Made by a program: the position numbers and the translations under genes. Below, piece after piece: positions 1-6,000 of a stretch of DNA of 33,400 bases; the first letter of the stretch is position 1; every line of letters begins with the position of its first letter. Under the pieces are notes generated by a model, which did not search any database, was not told where the DNA came from, and was given only the letters and a program-made list of their open reading frames with translations. Source of the DNA: a virus; IMG/VR virus record IMGVR_UViG_3300021364_000090, positions 1 to 33,400 of that record; one strand, given 5' to 3'.

Positions 1-258
1 GACATTAAACCCATCATATGTGAGATTGGGTGAAGCACCATAACTGCCATTGTCATTAAATTGAAATTCTCCGTTGTTTCCTGCCAACGTAGTAGCAGAA
101 CCAACATCGACAATAGATTCAATGTTATTATAAAACTTCTTTAGGAATAGCTTACCATCAGTGGTATTAATTGCTAACTCGCCAAGATCAAGTTGAGACG
201 TAGTTGGCACTTTGCCAGCTACAGCCGTACGTTTAATCTTAATCTTTGGCGATGCCAT
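1..258 (-). CDS. Tail fibre-like protein, N-terminal part (runs off the left edge)
   Basis: This reading frame is open from an ATG at 256-258 to the window edge, giving 86 residues with no stop. It begins MASPKIKIKRTAVAGKVPTT and continues with LDLGELAINTTDGKLFLK, an N-terminal cap common to phage tail-fibre and adhesin proteins. A second signature follows near residues 66-82 (GEFQFN..G.YG..P.LTYD), which in marine phage fibres often follows this cap. A strong ribosome binding site (GAGAGGAGCCAC before the ATG) fixes the start. The N-terminus resembles that of the 510-residue fibre encoded at 539-2071, so the two look like paralogous fibres. The role is probably virion attachment at the baseplate periphery, which is an inference from the module type. 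The C-terminal receptor-binding part lies outside the window. Confidence 0.8.
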   Translation of the reverse strand, partial: MASPKIKIKRTAVAGKVPTTSQLDLGELAINTTDGKLFLKKFYNNIESIVDVGSATTLAGNNGEFQFNDNGSYGASPNLTYDGFNV

Positions 259-277
259 GTGGCTCCTCTCAAATAGT

Positions 278-285
278 GCTATTTA
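278..285 (-). promoter_or_regulatory. Possible degenerate late promoter
   Basis: The minus strand reads CTAAATAG/GCTAAATA here, about 20 bases ahead of the partial fibre's ATG. It matches the T4-type late consensus TATAAATA at only six of eight positions. Its placement resembles the better late promoters in this window, but the same CTATTTAG string also occurs inside genes near 31900 and 32764, so chance is a real alternative. Confidence 0.3.
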
Positions 286-298
286 GCGTGAGGTGACT

Positions 299-520
299 TT
301 ATGTAAAGTCTTCTTGAGCAGTATCTACTGCTTGCTTTTTCCTTGTACTAGTGGACTTAGCAGATTCTAACTCGGTAATTTTTTCCTGTAAGGAGCTTAC
401 TTTCTGCGCTAGAATATTGCCTCTAGTCTCTAATAGGACATTCTGTTGTATCAATTCAGTCATCTTTTTTTGATAGACTTGCACTAACGAAGAATAATCT
501 ATTTCAACATCAGGATTCAT
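299..520 (-). CDS. Small coiled-coil protein downstream of the tail fibre
   Basis: A 73-residue acidic protein of unknown function. Residues about 10-55 are strongly helical with heptad-like spacing (VYQKKMTELIQQNVLLETRG, then LAQKVSSLQEKITELE), so a parallel coiled coil is likely. The tail is polar and contains a short basic run (TRKKQ). There is no signal peptide or membrane segment. A clear GGAG lies six bases before the ATG. The gene starts 18 bases after the stop of the 510-residue fibre and should share its transcript. Small coiled-coil proteins next to fibre genes may be attachment factors or fibre chaperones; that is inference, as nothing in the sequence proves it. Confidence 0.75.
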   Translation of the reverse strand: MNPDVEIDYSSLVQVYQKKMTELIQQNVLLETRGNILAQKVSSLQEKITELESAKSTSTRKKQAVDTAQEDFT

Positions 521-538
521 AATTTTCTCCTTTAATTA

Positions 539-2071
539 TCAGAAGGTACCACCATCTACGAGTGTATTGATTAACTCAAAGGTGCCACCGTTATTATTTA
601 AAACTTGGTTTGTAGCAGTGCCAAAGTCGCCCATCCACAATCCACCGACTTGGACTGAAGCGAGAGTACCTGTTAACTGAGGACCCGCGGCTTCTGACGC
701 ATCTTCTACGAAGATGAAACCAGTGTTACCATCCCAGAAGAGGGATGATGTTTTTGCACTGGTGTCATAGTAGTGGAATCTGAAACCACGGTCACCAGTT
801 GTAGCAGATGATGGAGCACCACCACTTACTGTGCCCAATTCCAACACAGGGTCATCATAGGTGGTGACGGTTGAATTGGTTGTGGATGTAGTACCCGAAA
901 CAGTTAGGTTACCTTGGATAGTGACATCAGCACTATTTAAAGTGATAGCAGTTGTGCCATCACTCGCCTTGATGTCATTACCATTAACACGAAGGTCACC
1001 ACCAATAGTGGTATCACCACCAGTAGTTAAGGTGCCACCTGTGGTAACAGCAGTGCCACTATAAGTAATAGGTGCATTTTCTAGTTGACCGCCACTGGTA
1101 TCCCAACCCATTACGGTATCGTTGGTTAGACTACCAGCATTCTTGATTTGGACATCATCAGCGTTAACTGTGATACCTGTGCCAGCGCCAATCGACAAGT
1201 CAACAGTTTGACCTTCACCAGCAGAAGAAGATTTAGCAAGACCAGCACCTGCAGTTACATCTTCGACATAGTTGCCAGTGGTATCAGTGCCAAGAGCAAC
1301 AGAGTCAGCAGCGATGGTTGCTGTTAAAGTTGCGTTAGCAAGGTCGGTAATAGTTACGTTACCAGTGAGGTCTCCACCAAGAGTGATAGTAAAATCAGCA
1401 ACATCAAAGTCTAGTTTACCATTGGTGTCATCATAAGTAACCGAGATACCTGCTTCGCTGTTGGTCGAAACCATCGCACCAACAGTATCTTGGACATACT
1501 CATCGTTGATGGTTACTGCGCCAGAGGCAACAGTGAAGTTAGTTGCGTCGAATGATGCAACACCCTTATTGGTGTCAGTTGCATCCTCAGCAGAAATCGT
1601 AATCTGGTTATCTGATACTGCGGTATCAATACCTTCACCACCAGTGAAAGTCATTGTTTCACCAGTATTAAAAGTATCGTTGGTGCCAGAATCTGCGGCA
1701 AGAGTAAATGATGAAGCAGCAGGAGCTTGGAATGACAAAGCACCGCTACCATCAGTAACAAGGACATGACCACTGCTGCCGTCAGCAGAAGGTAGTTTAA
1801 ATGTGATGTCTGTGGTTACATCTGGAGATGCAAGACTAACGCTACCACCACCACTAACATCGGTACGTGAATAGAGTTTAACTGCTTGACCAGTCGTTGT
1901 GGTCTCTTTGACCCAGTAACGAGCAGATCCTAAAAATTTGTTGTTGCCAGATGTGCCGTCAAGACCAAGATATAGATTATATTCATCATTAACAAACGCG
2001 GGCTCACCTGCGGCGAGAGCTGGCAGATTAGCCTGCGAGCCTCTCTTAAACTTAATCGTTGGTGCCGCCAT
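539..2071 (-). CDS. Tail fibre / adhesin protein
   Basis: A 510-residue, Thr/Ser/Gly/Asp-rich, beta-predicted structural protein. The N-terminus (IKFKRGSQANLPALAAGEPA then F.NDEYNLYLGLDG) is the short cap seen on many phage fibres, where it is followed by a shaft. Residues about 80-380 are repetitive (GAGLAKS, TDTTGNYVEDVTAG, TLTTGGDTTIGGDLRVNGND). Near residues 385-470 lies a common marine-phage fibre module (GNLTVSGTTSTTNSTVTTYD, DPVLELG, GDRGFRFHYYD, LFWDGNTGFIFVED). The C-terminus ends ...LVDGGTF, like the neighbouring 115-residue protein. A late-promoter match lies at 2105-2112, and AGGA sits eight bases before the ATG. It most likely forms a trimeric fibre or baseplate appendage involved in host contact. 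Specificity cannot be read from the sequence. Confidence 0.85.
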   Translation of the reverse strand: MAAPTIKFKRGSQANLPALAAGEPAFVNDEYNLYLGLDGTSGNNKFLGSARYWVKETTTTGQAVKLYSRTDVSGGGSVSLASPDVTTDITFKLPSADGSSGHVLVTDGSGALSFQAPAASSFTLAADSGTNDTFNTGETMTFTGGEGIDTAVSDNQITISAEDATDTNKGVASFDATNFTVASGAVTINDEYVQDTVGAMVSTNSEAGISVTYDDTNGKLDFDVADFTITLGGDLTGNVTITDLANATLTATIAADSVALGTDTTGNYVEDVTAGAGLAKSSSAGEGQTVDLSIGAGTGITVNADDVQIKNAGSLTNDTVMGWDTSGGQLENAPITYSGTAVTTGGTLTTGGDTTIGGDLRVNGNDIKASDGTTAITLNSADVTIQGNLTVSGTTSTTNSTVTTYDDPVLELGTVSGGAPSSATTGDRGFRFHYYDTSAKTSSLFWDGNTGFIFVEDASEAAGPQLTGTLASVQVGGLWMGDFGTATNQVLNNNGGTFELINTLVDGGTF

Positions 2072-2104
2072 GTGTTTTTCCTACGAGATACGATTTTCTT
2101 CTAC

Positions 2105-2112
2105 TATTTATT
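2105..2112 (-). promoter_or_regulatory. Late promoter (AATAAATA) for the tail fibre gene
   Basis: The minus strand reads AATAAATA, one base off the T4-type late consensus TATAAATA. It ends 34 bases before the fibre ATG, in the short gap after the 115-residue gene. In T4-like phages such motifs are read by the phage late sigma factor gp55 with its sliding-clamp activator. Those genes are not in this window, so use by gp55 is inferred. Confidence 0.65.
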
Positions 2113-2114
2113 AT

Positions 2115-2462
2115 TTAGAAAGAACCAGCATCAACATCAATCAAGTTATCCAAGTCAGTATCGAGAGTATCGATAAAGTCTTGTGGTAATCCTGGTTGAA
2201 TTGTTTGAGTACTATCTGCAGCAGCAGAGAGCACTGCATCTGGATTGACAAATTTATATTTTTGTGCTACTGCATCATATACCATTACATAATTATTTGT
2301 AGTAGTACCTGTCTTGTCTAACGCAGATGTATCTACGTTACCCAAATCTTCTAGTGATTCTGCCACGATGTATGAAGTTGATACTTGAGTATTGGTTGCT
2401 GATTCCAATGTCACATTAGTTGCATTATTATATGACATTGTTACTTGATATTCTTCCGCCAT
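2115..2462 (-). CDS. Small virion-associated protein with fibre-like C-terminus
   Basis: A 115-residue acidic, Thr/Asn/Asp-rich protein with no membrane segment. The middle (TTTNNYVMVYDAVAQKYKFV then NPDAVL) resembles linker segments of cyanophage fibre proteins. The protein ends in a hydrophobic-acidic tail DTDLDNLIDVDAGSF, which closely parallels the ...INTLVDGGTF end of the adjacent fibre. Its ATG overlaps the stop of the upstream BppU-like gene (TAATG), so the two are translationally coupled and probably assemble together. Family unknown to me. A structural role at the baseplate or fibre junction is inferred from position and composition. Confidence 0.75.
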   Translation of the reverse strand: MAEEYQVTMSYNNATNVTLESATNTQVSTSYIVAESLEDLGNVDTSALDKTGTTTNNYVMVYDAVAQKYKFVNPDAVLSAAADSTQTIQPGLPQDFIDTLDTDLDNLIDVDAGSF

Positions 2463-2794
2463 TAGCTGATGCCTGGGGTAACTGTAACTTGTCCTTCTAC
2501 CACTCTGGTTTTTACACCGCCTGGTGAAGTAATCAAAATGTCATAACTATATCTTCCTGGTTTCAAAAGACTGGTAGCAAAACTACTCATAGAGAGTTTT
2601 AACTGACCAGCAGTCCTGTCAAGGAATGAAACACCAAAATTAGTTGATGATGAAGATGTGTAGTGTTTTTTGATTTTTGCCTCGGCACTATAATTAGTCA
2701 AATCCAAAGCAACATTATTCGATCCAGTGACAGTAAATGTCGCTTCAAAATCTGCTTTTTGCTCAACAACCAAGTTGATAGGAATAGCCGCCAT
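2462..2794 (-). CDS. BppU-like / immunoglobulin-fold baseplate protein
   Basis: A 110-residue beta-rich protein beginning MAAIPINLVVEQKADFEATF. The pattern (initial strand, 'qkaDF..tftv', 'ldLTnY.a.akik', 'pGrYsYDILITspGGvktrV.eGqVtVtPGis') is typical of the BppU N-terminal-type domain found in phage baseplates and adsorption devices. A longer reading from 2845 exists, but its extra 17 residues would be coded by the terminator hairpin and by the late promoter itself. The ATG at 2792-2794 lies 25 bases after a perfect TATAAATA and is the better start. No classic ribosome binding site is visible, which is odd for a late structural gene. The stop overlaps the start of the next gene. It is probably a small baseplate or fibre-attachment component. 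Confidence 0.78.
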   Translation of the reverse strand: MAAIPINLVVEQKADFEATFTVTGSNNVALDLTNYSAEAKIKKHYTSSSSTNFGVSFLDRTAGQLKLSMSSFATSLLKPGRYSYDILITSPGGVKTRVVEGQVTVTPGIS

Positions 2795-2801
2795 TAGACA
2801 C

Positions 2802-2837
2802 AAAAAAACCCTTCTTATGTATTTATAAGAAGGGTTT
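2802..2837 (-). terminator. Intrinsic terminator with an embedded late promoter
   Basis: On the minus strand a 13-base stem (AAACCCTTCTTAT paired with ATAAGAAGGGTTT, arms at 2825-2837 and 2806-2818) with a six-base loop is followed by seven T residues. This is a textbook rho-independent terminator. It starts five bases after the stop of the 69-residue gene. The same DNA contains the late promoter at 2820-2827. Confidence 0.85.
2820..2827 (-). promoter_or_regulatory. Perfect late promoter TATAAATA inside the terminator
   Basis: The minus strand reads TATAAATA exactly, occupying the loop and the first arm's inner end of the terminator at 2802-2837. It lies 25 bases ahead of the BppU-like gene's ATG. 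A transcript starting 5-10 bases downstream would contain only the second arm of the stem, so it should not terminate there. Confidence 0.8.
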
Positions 2838-2841
2838 AAAA

Positions 2842-3051
2842 TCATTCTTCAGTTGTTTCTTCTGGTGGCAATTCTCCAAGGTCACCAGGAGAAGATTCTT
2901 GTTGTTCTAGCAATTCTAGAGTTTCAAGTCCACCCACTAGTTTTAGTTTATATTCTTTCGCTTTTACCAACTCTCCTTGAATTTGCTCGATTTTTTCATC
3001 GATTTCTTTGAGTTGGTTTTGGAAGTTTGCTTTCAAATCAGTTGCTGCCAT
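2842..3051 (-). CDS. Small acidic coiled-coil protein
   Basis: A 69-residue protein of unknown function. Residues 5-50 form a near-continuous amphipathic helix (FQNQLKEIDEKIEQIQGELV then KAKEYKLKLVGGLETLELLE), which indicates a coiled coil. The last 18 residues are Glu/Pro-rich and probably disordered (LPPEETTEE). It has its own late-promoter match at 3076-3083 and an intrinsic terminator right after its stop, so it appears to be a single-gene transcription unit. That suggests its dose is set separately from the neighbouring baseplate genes. A scaffold, chaperone or small virion protein are all possible; the sequence does not decide. Confidence 0.75.
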   Translation of the reverse strand: MAATDLKANFQNQLKEIDEKIEQIQGELVKAKEYKLKLVGGLETLELLEQQESSPGDLGELPPEETTEE

Positions 3052-3075
3052 GAGTGCATTGATAAAGACACGATG

Positions 3076-3083
3076 TATTTATT
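3076..3083 (-). promoter_or_regulatory. Late promoter (AATAAATA), fused to a TATAAT hexamer
   Basis: The minus strand reads TATAATAAATA across 3076-3086, combining the late motif AATAAATA with a host-type -10 hexamer. It lies 25 bases before the ATG of the 69-residue gene and just after the 1648-residue gene ends. Late use is likely; host sigma use is only possible, because no -35 at proper spacing was found. Confidence 0.6.
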
Positions 3084-3095
3084 ATAGCATATATG

Positions 3096-6000
3096 TCAAC
3101 TTGCAACGTAATTCTTTTGAATAATCAAACGATTGAGATAATCGTTACCTTGGATTTCTGGAGAATATTTCAACTCAACATTACCAGCATTAATTTCTGC
3201 TGTAAACGTGCCAAGTGATTTTACCGTAAATATGGTGCTGTATTCATTTACATATGTATTGGTGCCATCATGGATAACCATTATTTTTGTGGAATGTATC
3301 CATGATGGATTGACAGTATTCTTTGCTTGAATTAAATATTCAGCAGTATCAAACCTAGAAGTAGGGAATATGTCTAAAACAATAGTGGAAGAAGATGTAG
3401 AATCAACGACTTCTAAGTTGTCGCCAATTTTAACAACCTTAAGGATGCCAAAATTAGCAGCATCATTTCCAGATTGATAATATAAGAATTGTGGAGCATC
3501 TTGTGGGACGGTAAATCTAATTAAGTCACCGACATTTGCGTTTCCATTGCCAATAACACCATCAGTATAAAGATTTGCACCAATAGTGCCAGGAGAAGTA
3601 ACAATATTGAATGGATGACCAGTTACATCTCCCAATCGGAAGACATACTCTTTACCAGCAACTAATTGCAAATCTGGAGTTTGTCCATATGATTTTTGAA
3701 TATTTTCATCATAAACTGTATATCTATTTCCATTCAAAGCAATTTCAAATGTTGGTACGCCAGCAACACCAATACCAATAGGAATTTGGTCTGGGTTTGA
3801 TGCTAAGTTACCTAAATTACCAAGAATTGTTTTTGGTTGAATGTTTTGAATTTTAGAAAGATTAATAGATTTCTCTCTAATGTCAACTACATTCTGAGTG
3901 TCGATAGTAAATCTTTCATATGCAAAACTAGAAACACCTAAAGAGCTAGCTCCACTAGATTGTCCAGCAGTATACGATACAGCATTTACATCTAACTCAA
4001 CAAATCCGCTTTCTTGTAATACACCAAATGTTACAATACCATCTGAAAGATAACTTCCAGGATTGCCAACCCTTGATGCAGTAAATGTTTGTGTACCAGT
4101 TACAGTGACATCATATGTTGCATTAAAAGTATCTGGAATAACAGATTCTATCTCAACATAATCACCTGTAGTTAATAAATGAGCAGTTGTAGTTGTTACT
4201 GTAATTACATCTGCTGCCCATGTGATAGAAGAAATATCTAATGGTGTACCTGTCTTTTTGAGAATTTCAGCTGATCCAGAAACTGTAATTGCTGATGCTA
4301 CTGGTTGTTGGATACCTTTGACTACTGGTGTAAATTTATTGAGACCATTTAGATAAGTATCATCATTTGCAACACCAGTGCCAAGTCTAGATGGTGAAAT
4401 GAGACCCGAAACAATAGCAGCAGCATCTAACTGGTTGAGAGCAATCAATTCCCAATTGTTTGCATCTGTGCCAGGTAATGCAGTTAGAATCCAAGTCTGT
4501 AAAAGCGTTAATGGGTCACCATCCGCTTCGTTTTTCTGAATTACAATATCACCTGCTTTTAGAGGGTCGCCCAAGAAAGCAAGAGAATCACCAACAGTTA
4601 AATCTGGACTGGTTGGTAATGTTTGGTCAACTGTGATGGTATTAGTTGCAATATCAATACCACCAATTACAATTCTAGTGTTATTGGGAATATTTGTGCC
4701 AGTTACAACTAAACCATCAACTAAATCTGTAACATTATTGAGAGTAATTGTATTGGCAGTGTTACTTACAATCGTCTTAGTTGCAACAGGAATATAATCC
4801 TGCAACCTTTCTGCTTCAGTTTCTACAGTATATACAACAAAAGTTGATGTCTGTGGAATCTGTGAAGAATCAATCTTACCAGTAGCATCCAACTGGACAA
4901 TTAGACCAGGAATGCTTGAAGTGCCTTTGTTGAGACCAATAAAGTTTCCTAATACCGAAGTTTTATTGATATAATCTCTAACTGCTTGCTGAGTTGGCAA
5001 TACAGTATCAGACCTACCAACTGGACCACCGAGGTCATCATCAGGAGAGAATTCAAAGATTGGGACACCAGGAGACCCTTTAAGTTGTAGAGAATCTAGG
5101 ACTCCGAGAGCAACAGATCCATTGAATGTAACCTTACCACTTCTAAGATTTACATTGAAGAATGGTCCAACACTAAAGTTACCACTTTGGTCGGTAGCAC
5201 TGACGTAAGTTTTACCAGAAGATACCTCAACACTTTGTTTCGTAACATCAGTGATACCACCATTCTGTGGGAATGCGGTGTAGTTGATTCCAGTGCCGAC
5301 GTATTCAAATGTATGAGAAGAACTATTTACAGTAGATGGCGCAAATAATTGACAAGATGCATTATTTGCAATTGATGCAACCTCTAAATCTGATAATGGG
5401 AAATTAGTTGTGAATTCTGTGAAGTTTCCTTCATCATATGTTAATACTTCACCAACTACATGCTCATTTCCTGTTAGATCTAATCCAAGACCAGGAATTT
5501 TAATAATGTAGTTTGGAATAGGTGGCGCTTGATAACCAGTAACTGTAAACTTAGTAAATACAGATCCTGAAGCAATTTCAATCTCACCAGTTGACAATCC
5601 ATCAACAATACTTCCTGCATTATATGCAACTGGTAACACAATTTGTAATTGATTGTTTTGGAAATCTACATTATCGATTACAATATTTGTGCCATTAATA
5701 TCTGGCGTGGAAACGTGGTTTGAGATGGTGACAGTTTGACCTCTTTCAAACTTACCAATGTCAACAATAGAAACCTCAATAGTTGCTCTAGTTGCAGTAC
5801 CACCTGTTTCAGAAGCAAATGTTGTGCCGACAATACTACTTGGCGAAGTGTTGATATCTGTTTTGGTGATATTCTGAGCATTAGATACTTGACCACCTGC
5901 AAAGATAGGTAATACGTTATCAGAGAAACCTACTGCCTTGAGACCTTCAAAACCAAAGTTAGTAGCAGAGTTAGTGATAGAAGCATAACCACCAGACTCT

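Noticed and set aside
861-1769. Open frames on the plus strand opposite the tail fibre gene (861-1064, 1461-1769)
   Set aside because: They are antisense to a clear fibre gene, have biased Val/Ser/Pro composition, and show no family pattern. The same holds for the plus-strand frames opposite the other large genes.
2795-2845. Longer N-terminus for the BppU-like protein starting at 2845
   Set aside because: The extra residues are coded by the terminator stem and late promoter and do not fit the domain, whose first strand begins at the internal Met.
3081-3099. A sigma-70 promoter formed by TTGACA (3094-3099) and TATAAT (3081-3086)
   Set aside because: Both hexamers are perfect but only seven bases apart instead of about 17, so they cannot act together as a standard promoter.
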